19,540 nucleotides of DNA, from positions 1 through 19,540 of the forward strand of contig JANRJY010000117.1 in the NCBI GenBank assembly GCA_033763735.1. Reading direction: 5' to 3'. A model generated the notes under the pieces. The model was not told where the DNA came from. It was given only the letters and a program-made list of their open reading frames with translations, and did no database searches. How positions within the stretch are numbered: position 1 is the stretch's first letter; each line of letters begins with the position of its first letter. The position numbers and the translations under genes are program-made. Positions 1 to 8,410 of the stretch are shown here, piece after piece. The stretch is from JANRJY01 sp033763735. Lineage in GTDB: Bacteria; Bacteroidota; Bacteroidia; Cytophagales; UBA9547.

Positions 1-187
1 ATTGAAATCGTTTGCCGACATCAAGGTATTCAACAGAAGTGGTATAGAAGTATATTCAGCCAAAGGGGAACAAGTGAATCGTCAGCCATGGGATGGGGGA
101 GGCTTACCTGCCGGCACCTACTACTACTACATCGACAACCGAGATGGTACCACACCAATGACCGGAGCGGTGACGATTGTGAAGTAA
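1..187 (+). CDS. 3' end of a type IX-secreted protein (gliding motility-associated C-terminal domain)
   Basis: Partial: the gene enters from the left edge and the reading frame (codons starting at base 2) ends at a TAA at 185-187. About 60 residues are visible. They match the end of the CHU_C / type B sorting domain of the type IX secretion system: a beta-strand followed by FNRSG, then a PWDG motif, LPAGTYYYYID, DG near the middle, and a final TGAVTIVK. In this family the domain is recognised by the type IX outer-membrane translocon and the protein ends up on or outside the cell surface. The passenger part lies outside the window, so its function is unknown. The segment is about 49 percent G+C, clearly higher than the roughly one-third G+C of the neighbours. 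The TTG at base 2 is not a start. Confidence 0.85.
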   Translation, partial: LKSFADIKVFNRSGIEVYSAKGEQVNRQPWDGGGLPAGTYYYYIDNRDGTTPMTGAVTIVK

Positions 188-483
188 CGGGGGGACGTGT
201 GATGTGTTGAGGTTGTGAGGTGATGATGTGTACGGGGATTATAAGTTCAATTGTTAAATAGATAAGTAAACAGTAAATTTTAAAATAATAAAAACCTACA
301 TAGTTTAGTAACATTGTTTCTTTTCAAATAAATTTAAAACCTTGATAACCAACTGGTATACAATTGCAAATTCAATTAATTATTGAATTGTTGTTTAAAA
401 AAGAATTAGTATAAATTTTTTTATACAATTGAAGTTTATATTTTTACACAGTATCTACTTCAATTGCACTTATATTTTGTAAT
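188..483. other. Gene-free interval upstream of the histidine kinase
   Basis: No coding region was found in these 296 bases. The first 50 bases are G-rich on the plus strand; the rest is very AT-rich. An inverted repeat with 8-base arms (AATTCAAT at 369-376, ATTGAATT at 382-389) and four CAATTG hexamers (248, 361, 426, 461) are visible. A 10-base direct repeat, TATACAATTG, occurs at 357-366 and 422-431. No clear terminator or consensus promoter was seen, though regulatory sites for the kinase gene presumably lie here. Confidence 0.4.
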
Positions 484-2556
484 TTGGAATTGAATTTAAT
501 CTCCATTTCAAACTTTTTTAATTATTTTTTTACTGAAAAGAGCGCGAATAATTCCATTCAAAGAAAAGTTTCAAAACTAAAATTCTTAAATCAAGTCGTC
601 AACGTAATGTTGATAGTGTCTTTATTAGGATTGTCAACTTCATTTCTTGAGCCAAAAAACAATATATATGTTACATTTTCATTTTATATAGTAATATTCT
701 CTGCAATCTTTTTATTCAAATACGTTTTAAAAAAAAGTAAAATAAAAGCAGTTTCCTGGGCTTTATCGCTCTTTTTTTGGTTTATGGTTGCTTTTGTTAC
801 ATTTTTTTTTGGAGGGCTTAAAGGTCAAAATGCGATCGTATTTAGTGCGGTATTAGTTTTTATTGGAAGCGTATTAGGTGGAAGAGTTGCATTATTAGCA
901 GCCATTATTACCATTGCTTGGTGTAGTTTTTTGGTTTATTTAGAGATTAATAATTTACTGCCAAACTACATTGACCCTGGGTATTCTCCTGTAAATTCTT
1001 GGAGTGCAATGTCAGTAACATTTGGTATACTTTCAGTTTTATTATATAATTTATTGAAATCAATAGCAACCAGTGAGGAGCGATACAGAATATTATTCGA
1101 AAACAACAAAGATGCTATTACGACAACTGAACCAGATGCTACACCTAATTACACTTCAGCAAATAAGTCGGCATTGAAGTTATTTAAAATTAATTCAGAG
1201 GAAGAATTTATTAATTATTCACCGGTGGATTTGTCTCCTGAATTCCAACCGGACGGGATTACTTCTGAGGAGAAGAGAAAATTAATTGCAAAAATAGCCT
1301 CTGAAAAGGGTTCTCATTCTTTTGAGTGGGTACACAAGAAATCAACTGGTGAAGAATTTATTTGCCAAATATCTTTAACATTTGTTGAAATTGAAGGCGT
1401 TAAAATCTATCAATCTACCATACAAGACATAACGGAACAAAAACTAATTCACCAAGCTATTAAAGAAAGTGAGGAACGATTTAAAGGACTATCAGAAGCA
1501 TCCTTTGAAGCAATTATTATTCATCGAAATGGTACCATTATCAACCATAATCAAACATTTGGCAAAATGATCAATCACGACAATGACATTTTGGTTGAGA
1601 AAAAGTTGATTGACTATTTGCCATTTGACGATATTTCTAAGAAAGAATTTATTAAGCATTTAGAGAACAGAAATACAGAGCCTTATTTGATTGATGCTTA
1701 TAGATCCAATGGTCAAAAATGGATTGCTGAAGTCAGAGGAAGTTACATAACTTATTTGGGGCAAGAGGCTAGGGTGGAGGCAATTAGAGATGTTACTGAA
1801 ATAAAAAAAGCAGAATTAATTATCAGTCAAAATGCAGAAATTTTAAAGAATCAAAATCGACAATTAATTGATTTTTGCAACATAGTTTCTCATAACTTAA
1901 GAGGCCCTTTAGTTAATTTGTCAATGCTAATAGATATTATTCAAGATTCAAACAATGAAAATGAAAAGGCAATGTTCATTGAAAAACTAAAGCCTGTAAT
2001 CACTTTACTTAATAATACTTTTGAAGAACTTGTAGAATCTATTCAAATTAAAAACGATGCAGAAGTGGCTTCTGAGTTTGTTAGTTTCGAAGAAATTATG
2101 AAAAAATGTTTGCAATTATTTGAAGGGGAAATAATAATGTCTAAAGCAACAATTTCTTGCAATTTTCAAGAGGCTCCAAATATATTTTTCCCTACAAAAT
2201 ATTTAGAAAGTATATTTCAAAACCTATTCAGCAATGCACTTAAATATAAATCCAATGAAAGATCACCAGTCATTGAAATTGAAACAAAAATAGTTGCACA
2301 AAATGTAATTTTATCTGTAAAAGATAATGGGTTAGGAATAAATTTAAAAAAACATGGTCACAATTTATTCAAAATTAAAAAGACTTTTCATGATCACCCC
2401 AATGCCAAAGGATTCGGTCTTTATATGACAAAAACGCAAGTTGAAGCACTTGGAGGAAAAATATGGGTTGAAAGTGAAGAAGGAATTGGAAGTACCTTTT
2501 ATGTTGAAATTCAAAACCATCATTTTGAAACGAATGCGTACCATTTTATTGATTGA
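484..2556 (+). CDS. Membrane-bound PAS/PAS sensor histidine kinase
   Basis: 690 residues starting at a TTG codon. The upstream frame closes with a stop at 430-432 and contains no ATG. The first in-frame ATG (607) would cut into the first membrane helix, so TTG is preferred. About six membrane helices span residues 35-195. Two PAS domains follow at about 198-318 and 328-442, each opening with an S/E-EERF/YR-like motif. The dimerisation helix has phospho-acceptor His470 in SHNLRGPL. The ATPase domain shows an N box around Asn584, a G1 box with Asp614 in DNGLGI, an LFKIKKTFH segment, and a G2 box GFGLY (643-647). It should autophosphorylate His470 on an unknown signal and pass phosphate to a response regulator. 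The downstream regulator gene overlaps it by 23 bases and is the obvious partner. Confidence 0.9.
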   Translation: MELNLISISNFFNYFFTEKSANNSIQRKVSKLKFLNQVVNVMLIVSLLGLSTSFLEPKNNIYVTFSFYIVIFSAIFLFKYVLKKSKIKAVSWALSLFFWFMVAFVTFFFGGLKGQNAIVFSAVLVFIGSVLGGRVALLAAIITIAWCSFLVYLEINNLLPNYIDPGYSPVNSWSAMSVTFGILSVLLYNLLKSIATSEERYRILFENNKDAITTTEPDATPNYTSANKSALKLFKINSEEEFINYSPVDLSPEFQPDGITSEEKRKLIAKIASEKGSHSFEWVHKKSTGEEFICQISLTFVEIEGVKIYQSTIQDITEQKLIHQAIKESEERFKGLSEASFEAIIIHRNGTIINHNQTFGKMINHDNDILVEKKLIDYLPFDDISKKEFIKHLENRNTEPYLIDAYRSNGQKWIAEVRGSYITYLGQEARVEAIRDVTEIKKAELIISQNAEILKNQNRQLIDFCNIVSHNLRGPLVNLSMLIDIIQDSNNENEKAMFIEKLKPVITLLNNTFEELVESIQIKNDAEVASEFVSFEEIMKKCLQLFEGEIIMSKATISCNFQEAPNIFFPTKYLESIFQNLFSNALKYKSNERSPVIEIETKIVAQNVILSVKDNGLGINLKKHGHNLFKIKKTFHDHPNAKGFGLYMTKTQVEALGGKIWVESEEGIGSTFYVEIQNHHFETNAYHFID

Positions 2557-2923
2557 TGATGATGATATTTTTTTAATGTTAACTAAAAAGATAATTGAAA
2601 ACACTTCTTTTGTAAATCAGATCCATACATGTAAAAATGGAAAAGAAGCAATTGAATTATTGTCTGAAAACTTGCTCAATCACAAGACTTTACCTGAGTA
2701 TATCTTCTTGGATATAAATATGCCCGTGTTGGATGGGTGGGGTTTTTTGGAGGAATTTAACCAATTGAAAACACAATATCCGATACAAGTACACATTTAT
2801 TTGATTTCTTCAACAATTTCTCCTTATGATTTAACCAGAGCCAAAGAGAACCGTGATGTATCAGATATTTTTATTAAACCTATTTCTAAAGATTTGTTTT
2901 CTCAAATATTCAATAAAGGTTAA
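2534..2923 (+). CDS. Single-domain response regulator (CheY-like receiver)
   Basis: 129 residues from the ATG at 2534, which starts the receiver fold directly (RTILLIDDD); a longer upstream frame only adds sequence read out of the kinase gene. The acidic pocket is at residues 8-10, the phospho-acceptor is Asp60 in FLDINMP, the Ser/Thr position is in the ISSTIS stretch (92-95), and the conserved Lys is Lys115 in FIKPI. There is no DNA-binding or other output domain, so it probably acts by protein contact or as a phosphate shuttle. The gene overlaps the kinase by 23 bases, suggesting translational coupling. It converges on the next, minus-strand gene, the two stop codons overlapping in TTAA at 2920-2923. 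Confidence 0.9.
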   Translation: MRTILLIDDDDIFLMLTKKIIENTSFVNQIHTCKNGKEAIELLSENLLNHKTLPEYIFLDINMPVLDGWGFLEEFNQLKTQYPIQVHIYLISSTISPYDLTRAKENRDVSDIFIKPISKDLFSQIFNKG

Positions 2924-3252
2924 TAATCAATCTTCTTTTTTGGAAAATAATACACTGTCATAGTACATAAACCAATAACAAAAAAAGTAATTGGAACCCA
3001 CAAGAAATCTATCTTGAAGAATTCAAAATACATCCAAGAAATGTTGGCCAATAGCCAAAATAAAACGGCCAAATTCGGGAGAAAAACAAGTTTGTGATTT
3101 TTAGTAAATACACATAAGATAATTGAAACAACTAAAGTAGGAATAGAAATAATGATACCGGCTACTTTCCATTGATTAAACCAACAAATGTCCTTTAATA
3201 TCCATAGGGGGATATGAATATTTTCTAGTGATCTTAATCCTGGCTTAATCAT
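2920..3252 (-). CDS. Small membrane protein of unknown function
   Basis: 110 residues with about three hydrophobic helices (roughly residues 29-49, 55-79 and 84-104), a charged KKK end, and aromatic-rich loops. I do not recognise a family. Its ATG overlaps the TGA of coaD in an ATGA junction (3249-3252), so it is translationally coupled to coaD and transcribed with it. Residues 1-28 carry two Trp and two Cys and look cytoplasmic or peripheral. A role beyond being an integral membrane protein cannot be read from the sequence. Overlap with the opposite-strand response regulator is limited to the stop codons. Confidence 0.65.
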   Translation of the reverse strand: MIKPGLRSLENIHIPLWILKDICWFNQWKVAGIIISIPTLVVSIILCVFTKNHKLVFLPNLAVLFWLLANISWMYFEFFKIDFLWVPITFFVIGLCTMTVYYFPKKKIDY

Positions 3253-3701
3253 AAATCATAAGGTAAAAAATGACTCGGATTGGCACCATACTTATGCATT
3301 TCTCTGATAATAGTTGAACTTATAGGCGCCAACTCTGGTGAAGTAATTAAGAAAATGGTTTCCAACTCAGGGTTCAAATATTTATTGGTATTTGCTATAG
3401 CATTCTCATATTCCAAATCTGTGGTGTTCCTTAGCCCTCTCAATAGAAATTTGGCTCCCTTTAGTCTGGCAAATTCAGACGTAAGCATTTCATATGATTC
3501 AATAGATACATTGGGGTGTTTTTCAAACGTAGATTTGATTTTAGACAACATCATTTCTAGTTCAAAATATCTTTTTTTCTGTGTGTTTACACCTACTGCT
3601 ATTACTATTTCATCAAACATCCTTAATCCACGTAATACAATATCTTCGTGGCCTTTGGTAAATGGATCAAACGAACCGGCAAATATCGCTTTACGTTTCA
3701 T
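3249..3701 (-). CDS. coaD: Phosphopantetheine adenylyltransferase
   Basis: 150 residues, close to the usual 155-165 for the family. It transfers AMP from ATP to 4'-phosphopantetheine to give dephospho-coenzyme A, the penultimate step of coenzyme A synthesis, in the cytoplasm. Visible signatures are the N-terminal nucleotidyltransferase motif GSFDPFTKGH (residues 9-18), LLRGLRNTTDLEYE in the middle (phosphopantetheine site), and the late SSTIIRE motif that closes over ATP. The ATG at 3701 sits directly before the first beta strand (KRKAIFAGSF). It is divergent from trxB, with 162 bases between them, and is followed by an overlapping small membrane gene. Confidence 0.96.
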   Translation of the reverse strand: MKRKAIFAGSFDPFTKGHEDIVLRGLRMFDEIVIAVGVNTQKKRYFELEMMLSKIKSTFEKHPNVSIESYEMLTSEFARLKGAKFLLRGLRNTTDLEYENAIANTNKYLNPELETIFLITSPELAPISSTIIREMHKYGANPSHFLPYDL

Positions 3702-3863
3702 GGCTATTTTATAGGCTAAATATTATGCAATTAAACATTTATTCTAAAAAGATTACATCATTAATTAAATGAATATCGGGTATTTTCATTGTGGGGATAA
3801 AAATTATTCGATTTTTTGTAATCTTGCGCTCCATTTTTTTGTTATAAGTCAAATTATAAAATT

Positions 3864-4808
3864 ATGGCAACCGAAAAAGTAAATGTTTTAATTATAGGAT
3901 CAGGTCCTGCAGGATATACAGCCGCAATTTATGCTGCTCGTGCCGGTTTACAACCACTTATGTATCAAGGAATGCAACCGGGTGGACAATTGATGATAAC
4001 CAATGATGTTGAAAATTTTCCGGGATACCCCAAAGGTATCATGGGTCCTGAAATGATGGAAGACTTCAAAAATCAGGCCGAAAGATTTGGTACGGATATC
4101 CGTTATGGTATGGTCACTAAAGTAGAATTGAACAACGGAGGTGAGCATAAAGTAATAGTCGATGATGAAAAGGAAATTCATGCAGATAGTATAATAATTG
4201 CCACAGGTGCTTCAGCCAAATGGCTCGGAATACCTTCAGAAGAAAAACTCAATGGGAGAGGCGTATCTGCTTGTGCGGTGTGTGATGGATTTTTCTTTAG
4301 AAATCAAGTTGTTGCCATAGTTGGTGCAGGGGATACCGCTTGTGAAGAAGCTACATATTTGTCCAAACTAGCCTCCAAAGTTCATATGATTGTTCGTAGG
4401 GACGAAATGCGCGCTTCTCAAATTATGCAAAACAGGGTCAAAAACACCCCAAACATAGAAATTCACTATAACAGCATCACTGATGAGATTCTTGGTGAAG
4501 AAGGTGTAACAGGAGTGAGAATCAAAAATGCGGTAACGGGCGCTACTAAAGAAATTGCGCTTACCGGATTCTTTGTTGCTATAGGTCACAAACCCAATAC
4601 TGATATATTTAAAGGTATGCTAGAAATGGATGAAAATGGTTATATCATTACCGAAAAAGGTAGCACCAGAACCAATATCGAAGGAGTATTTGCTTGTGGC
4701 GATGCTCAAGATCATATTTATCGCCAAGCAGTTACCGCAGCCGGAACAGGTTGTATGGCGGCATTGGATGCGGAGCGATATTTGGCTGCTAAAGAGTTAG
4801 CTATATAA
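3864..4808 (+). CDS. trxB: Thioredoxin reductase (NADPH)
   Basis: 314 residues, the normal length of the low-molecular-weight bacterial enzyme. It passes electrons from NADPH through FAD and a redox disulfide to thioredoxin in the cytoplasm. Features in order are the FAD-binding GSGPAGYTAA motif (residues 12-21), the redox-active CAVC (Cys137 and Cys140) followed by DG, the NADPH-binding GAGDTA (154-159), and the 2'-phosphate-binding pair Arg178-Arg179. The second FAD motif around GVFACGDAQD has its GD at 279-280. The ATG at 3864 places the first beta strand immediately after a short leader, as expected. A stem-loop follows at 4841-4864, so it is probably transcribed largely on its own. It is divergent from coaD. 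Confidence 0.96.
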   Translation: MATEKVNVLIIGSGPAGYTAAIYAARAGLQPLMYQGMQPGGQLMITNDVENFPGYPKGIMGPEMMEDFKNQAERFGTDIRYGMVTKVELNNGGEHKVIVDDEKEIHADSIIIATGASAKWLGIPSEEKLNGRGVSACAVCDGFFFRNQVVAIVGAGDTACEEATYLSKLASKVHMIVRRDEMRASQIMQNRVKNTPNIEIHYNSITDEILGEEGVTGVRIKNAVTGATKEIALTGFFVAIGHKPNTDIFKGMLEMDENGYIITEKGSTRTNIEGVFACGDAQDHIYRQAVTAAGTGCMAALDAERYLAAKELAI

Positions 4809-4840
4809 CAAATTTAATTTTATTTACTATTATTTCTTTA

Positions 4841-4864
4841 GAACCCCTTATTCAAAAGGGGTTC
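4841..4864 (+). terminator. Stem-loop terminator after trxB
   Basis: A perfect 9-base-pair stem, GAACCCCTT (4841-4849) with AAGGGGTTC (4856-4864), encloses a 6-base loop. It is GC-rich for this genome and followed by an AT-rich tract (ATTATTA). It lies 32 bases after the trxB stop and ends only 8 bases before the ATG of the next gene. It could therefore also affect translation of that gene if transcription reads through. Confidence 0.65.
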
Positions 4865-4872
4865 ATTATTAC

Positions 4873-5910
4873 ATGCTTCAATTACTAAAACCTGCTTTAA
4901 TTTTATTTTTGTTTTCAACTATTTTTGTATCGGCTCAATCCAAAAAAATTAAAAAAGATTTTAAGGATTTCATCAAAATTAAGGTTCCTGCTATTAATTA
5001 TGCGGTTCCAGATACCGTTACTTTGCATAACGAAGGATTAATTGATATCATTAAAAACAAGAAAGTTGAATATTATTTCGATCCTTCCAGAAGAGATTTT
5101 CCAATTACGACTGAGTCCGATACAAATGGTATAGATCCGAATGATTTCAGCATTGTTGAGGTGGATGAAGAATACAGCTTAGATCCAAATGACAGCTTGT
5201 GGCTCAAAATAGCGGAATACTACTCCGTTTGGGATAATAAAGCAGTTAATCCTTATGGAGTGGATGTTAAAAATTTTACTGATTCAGTGAAATTGGTTTT
5301 TTATGATAGTTCTGCAGGCCGCAACTGGCACCCACCCATTTTCAATACGTATTTAACAGATGACTTTGGTCCTCGAAGGTATCGTTGGCACTATGGCGTT
5401 GACCTGAAGTTAGAAACAATGGATAGTGTTTTTTCGGTTTGGGATGGGATTGTAAGGATTTGCAAATACGACCATGGGGGTTATGGTAATTATGTCCTTA
5501 TACGGCATTTTAATGGTACTGAAACCATATATGGTCACTTAACAAGACAATTAGTAAAAGTAGGAGAACTTGTAAAAGCAGGTGATTTGATAGGTTGGGG
5601 AGGCAGTACAGGTCGCAGTAGCGGACCACATTTGCATTTTGAAATCCGATATCAGGGACTAGCGTTCAATCCGGAAATCATTTGGGACTTTAGAAATAAT
5701 CTGCTCAAATTCAAAGATTTTTTGCTCACGCCCCTACACTTCAACTATTTGAAACAATGGCGAAAAGTGTATTTTCATAGAGTCCGCAGAGGCGATACTT
5801 TATCTGAAATTGCCGACAGATACAATGTAACCATGAGGCAGATCATGCGATTAAATAGAATTACTTCTCGTACCATGCTACGTCCTGGCAAAAGGCTTCG
5901 AATTAGGTAG
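4873..5910 (+). CDS. Secreted M23-family peptidoglycan endopeptidase with C-terminal LysM
   Basis: 345 residues. A signal peptide covers about 1-22 (hydrophobic LILFLFSTIFVSAQ), which supports the ATG at 4873. A linker of roughly 120 residues is followed by the M23 (LytM-like) zinc peptidase domain at about 160-270. Its ligands are visible: His173 and Asp177 in HYGVD, and His253/His255 in the late HLH motif; His222 in GHL is the other catalytic-site histidine. The domain therefore looks active and should cut peptide cross-bridges in peptidoglycan in the periplasm. A LysM module (about 300-345, RGDTLSEIADRYNVT and LRPGKRLRIR) would bind the glycan strands. M23 with C-terminal LysM is common in cell-division and wall-remodelling proteins of Bacteroidota. 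The gene stands apart from its neighbours, with the trxB terminator just upstream. Confidence 0.92.
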   Translation: MLQLLKPALILFLFSTIFVSAQSKKIKKDFKDFIKIKVPAINYAVPDTVTLHNEGLIDIIKNKKVEYYFDPSRRDFPITTESDTNGIDPNDFSIVEVDEEYSLDPNDSLWLKIAEYYSVWDNKAVNPYGVDVKNFTDSVKLVFYDSSAGRNWHPPIFNTYLTDDFGPRRYRWHYGVDLKLETMDSVFSVWDGIVRICKYDHGGYGNYVLIRHFNGTETIYGHLTRQLVKVGELVKAGDLIGWGGSTGRSSGPHLHFEIRYQGLAFNPEIIWDFRNNLLKFKDFLLTPLHFNYLKQWRKVYFHRVRRGDTLSEIADRYNVTMRQIMRLNRITSRTMLRPGKRLRIR

Positions 5911-5938
5911 TGTTTCTTTTTTAATTACAATTTAATTT

Positions 5939-5965
5939 TTGCAGATTCTTTAATGATTACTTTTG
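5939..5965 (+). promoter_or_regulatory. Candidate promoter for the SulP transporter gene
   Basis: TACTTTTG at 5958-5965 is a full match to the Bacteroidota -7 element TAnnTTTG. A TTG at 5939-5941 lies upstream, but the spacer is 16 bases rather than the usual 19-21. The fit is therefore partial. It would leave a leader of about 125 bases before the ATG at 6099. Confidence 0.3.
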
Positions 5966-6098
5966 TTTATGATAAATATTAACATTAATAATAGAATCAT
6001 TTTTGTTAAAAAGTGTAACTTTAGCTACTTTAAACCTCTCAACTTCTGCCCCCTTAGTTGATATTTCAGCACATTATTAACATTTACACCTTTAATTT

Positions 6099-8366
6099 AT
6101 GTCAAACACTGGCGAAACTTCATCCTCAAAACTACCGAAAGATTGGTTGCCCGGATTATTCGAAAATTACAAAAGTGAATCTATATCTGGGTTCTTAGTT
6201 TTTCTAATAGCACTTCCTTTATGTTTGGGGATATCAAAAGCGAGTGGTTTTCCTTCAATTGCAGGCATATATACTGCCATCATTGGTGGATTGGTTGTAA
6301 GTTTATTAGCAGGTTCAATACCAACTATTAAAGGGCCGGCAGCCGGTTTAATAGTTATTGCTTTGGGAGCGGTAACAGAGTTAGGCAAAGGGGATTTGGT
6401 ATTGGGATATAAACTAGCACTTGCAACTATTGTTGTTTCGGGTGCTATTCAAGTGTTATTTGGCCTTTTTAAGGCAGGTGTATTGTCCGATTTCTTTCCA
6501 CATTCCGTGGTTCATGGCATGTTGGCAGCTATTGGGATTATCATTTTTTCAAAACAAATACATATCGCATTAGGCGTAATTCCTACCGGTAAAGAACCCA
6601 TTGCTTTACTTGAAGAAATACCCAATAGTATTGTACACATGAATCCGGAAGTGGCAATTATTGGTGCCGCATGTTTGGCAATCTTATTCTTAAAGCCTTT
6701 AATTAAACATCCAATTATAAAAATTATACCTGGGCCGCTATTTGTATTAATGTTTGCCATACCAATGGGCATGTTTTTTGACTTTCAGCATCCGCACGAT
6801 TTTCAATTGATTGGACTTGATTACCACGTAGATCCGCTTCAATTGATGGTATCACTCCCCAAAAGCTTTTTGAGTGGTATTACCTTTCCTGATTTCTCAC
6901 AGGTTTTTTCCGCAGTTTCAATTAAGTATATAATAATGTTTGCTTTGGTAGGTAGTATTGAGTCATTGTTGAGTGCCAAAGCAATAGATGCTATTGATCC
7001 TTACCGTAGGCAATCCAATATGGACAAGGATTTGTTTGCAGTGGGCGTTGGAAATGTAATATGTGGTTTTATAGGAGGTTTGCCTATGATTTCTGAAATT
7101 GTGAGGAGTTCAGCTAATATTAACAATGGAGGTAAAACACGTTGGGCCAATTTCTTTCACGGGGCTTTCCTTTTAGGGTTTGTTGTATTGGCCGCAGGAC
7201 TCATTCAAATGATTCCAAATGCAGCATTGGCTGCCATGCTTATATTTACTGGGTATAATTTGGCTGCTCCAAAAGAATTTATTAAGGTATCAAAAATAGG
7301 TCCGGAGCAATTATTATATTTTGTGGTTACTATTATTGTTACTTTGTCAACTGATTTGTTGGTAGGGGTATTTTTTGGGATTGGAGTAAAAATATTTACC
7401 GCAATAATGTATGGGGTACCATTGAAATCTATTTTCAGAGCAAAACCTGAAATTACTAAAGAAAATGATAATTATTTTGTCAAAATAAAAGATCCTGGGC
7501 TTTTTACCAATGTTATCCCTTTCAAAAATATGGTAAAACAATTTCCCAAAAATAGCAAAGTAACTTTGGATTTTGAACATTCGCCTTTGGTTGATTATAC
7601 ATTTCAGGAAAATTTGCATAAAATTGAAGAGGAGTTTTTCAAAAATGGCGGACACTTTGAAGTAAAGGGATTTGATCGTCATCACTTTTTTTCAGAACAC
7701 CCTCAGGCAATTCGATTGAAAATTAGGAACCCTAATTTGGTGCTTTCTACACAAGAATTAAATCCTCGTCAAAGTTTATTGTCATTATTTGCCGATCAGC
7801 ACAAATATGATTTTGATCCAAGCAGAGCATCATCACTTATCAAGTTTAGTTTTGCTTCTTTTGTGTTCTCTCGTAATTGCATGTATGGCGAAAACTTAAT
7901 GACCGGAACCATCAAAGGCGTTCGTTTTATGTTTGCCGACATTATGATAAAAGAACAAACCGGATTTAGTGCTGATAATATCAAAACTACTGTGCTCTAT
8001 GTTGCCGATACAGCTAAGCTAAAAGTGCCTAATTTCCAAATTGAAAAAGAGGGTGTGTTGGATAAAATCAAAGAATTACAAGGAGTGAAAGATATTGACT
8101 TTGATGACCATCCGATATTCAGTGAAAAATATTTCTTAATAGGAGATAGAGAAGATAAAGTGCGTAAATTCTTTACACCTGAGTTAATTTCATTGTTTGA
8201 AAATACTAATGGACTATTTATGGAAGCGCACAGTGATAATATACTCATACATGCCGACCTTAAAATGATGCAGGTAAAAGATTATAAATATTGCATCGAC
8301 TTCTTATCCAAATTTATTGATACCATAAAACTTGAAGTTAAGGAGCCACAAGCACAATTAGTTTAG
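6099..8366 (+). CDS. SulP-family anion transporter with STAS and an extra C-terminal domain
   Basis: 755 residues. Residues about 25-440 form the polytopic SulP core, with the family pattern PSIAGIYTAIIGG (52-64), GPAAG (79-83) and the GGLPMISEIVRSSANINNGG loop (326-345). SulP proteins move sulfate, bicarbonate or similar anions across the inner membrane, usually with H+ or Na+; the substrate here cannot be told. A STAS-like domain follows (about 458-530: KVTLDFEHSPLVDY, then HFEVKGFD). Residues about 565-745 form a further soluble domain that ordinary SulP-STAS proteins lack. It includes KYFLIGDREDKVRKFFTPEL near 677-696. This resembles DUF3137-type proteins in pattern, which is my inference. 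The ATG at 6099 gives a normal N terminus. DUF3817 and exported redox genes follow on the same strand. Confidence 0.92.
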   Translation: MSNTGETSSSKLPKDWLPGLFENYKSESISGFLVFLIALPLCLGISKASGFPSIAGIYTAIIGGLVVSLLAGSIPTIKGPAAGLIVIALGAVTELGKGDLVLGYKLALATIVVSGAIQVLFGLFKAGVLSDFFPHSVVHGMLAAIGIIIFSKQIHIALGVIPTGKEPIALLEEIPNSIVHMNPEVAIIGAACLAILFLKPLIKHPIIKIIPGPLFVLMFAIPMGMFFDFQHPHDFQLIGLDYHVDPLQLMVSLPKSFLSGITFPDFSQVFSAVSIKYIIMFALVGSIESLLSAKAIDAIDPYRRQSNMDKDLFAVGVGNVICGFIGGLPMISEIVRSSANINNGGKTRWANFFHGAFLLGFVVLAAGLIQMIPNAALAAMLIFTGYNLAAPKEFIKVSKIGPEQLLYFVVTIIVTLSTDLLVGVFFGIGVKIFTAIMYGVPLKSIFRAKPEITKENDNYFVKIKDPGLFTNVIPFKNMVKQFPKNSKVTLDFEHSPLVDYTFQENLHKIEEEFFKNGGHFEVKGFDRHHFFSEHPQAIRLKIRNPNLVLSTQELNPRQSLLSLFADQHKYDFDPSRASSLIKFSFASFVFSRNCMYGENLMTGTIKGVRFMFADIMIKEQTGFSADNIKTTVLYVADTAKLKVPNFQIEKEGVLDKIKELQGVKDIDFDDHPIFSEKYFLIGDREDKVRKFFTPELISLFENTNGLFMEAHSDNILIHADLKMMQVKDYKYCIDFLSKFIDTIKLEVKEPQAQLV

Positions 8367-8410
8367 TCGTTAAAATATTAATTCATCAAAAAACTTTCAC
8401 TTACATTTGG

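Noticed and set aside
471..479. Promoter -7 element TATATTTTG just before the kinase start
   Set aside because: It is one base off the consensus, no TTG lies 19-21 bases upstream, and it would put the transcript start at or after the start codon.
2441..2533. Longer N terminus for the response regulator
   Set aside because: The extra 31 residues are an out-of-frame reading of the kinase C terminus; the receiver fold begins at the ATG at 2534.
3280..3714. 144-codon open frame on the plus strand
   Set aside because: It lies opposite coaD, whose motifs are unambiguous, and its translation matches no protein pattern.
3789..3826. Promoter for trxB (TTG ... TAATCTTG)
   Set aside because: The -7 element has one mismatch and the spacer is 27 bases, too far from the usual 19-21.
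7347..7685. 112-codon open frame on the minus strand inside the SulP gene
   Set aside because: It is antisense to the STAS region of a clear gene and has the composition of a shadow frame.
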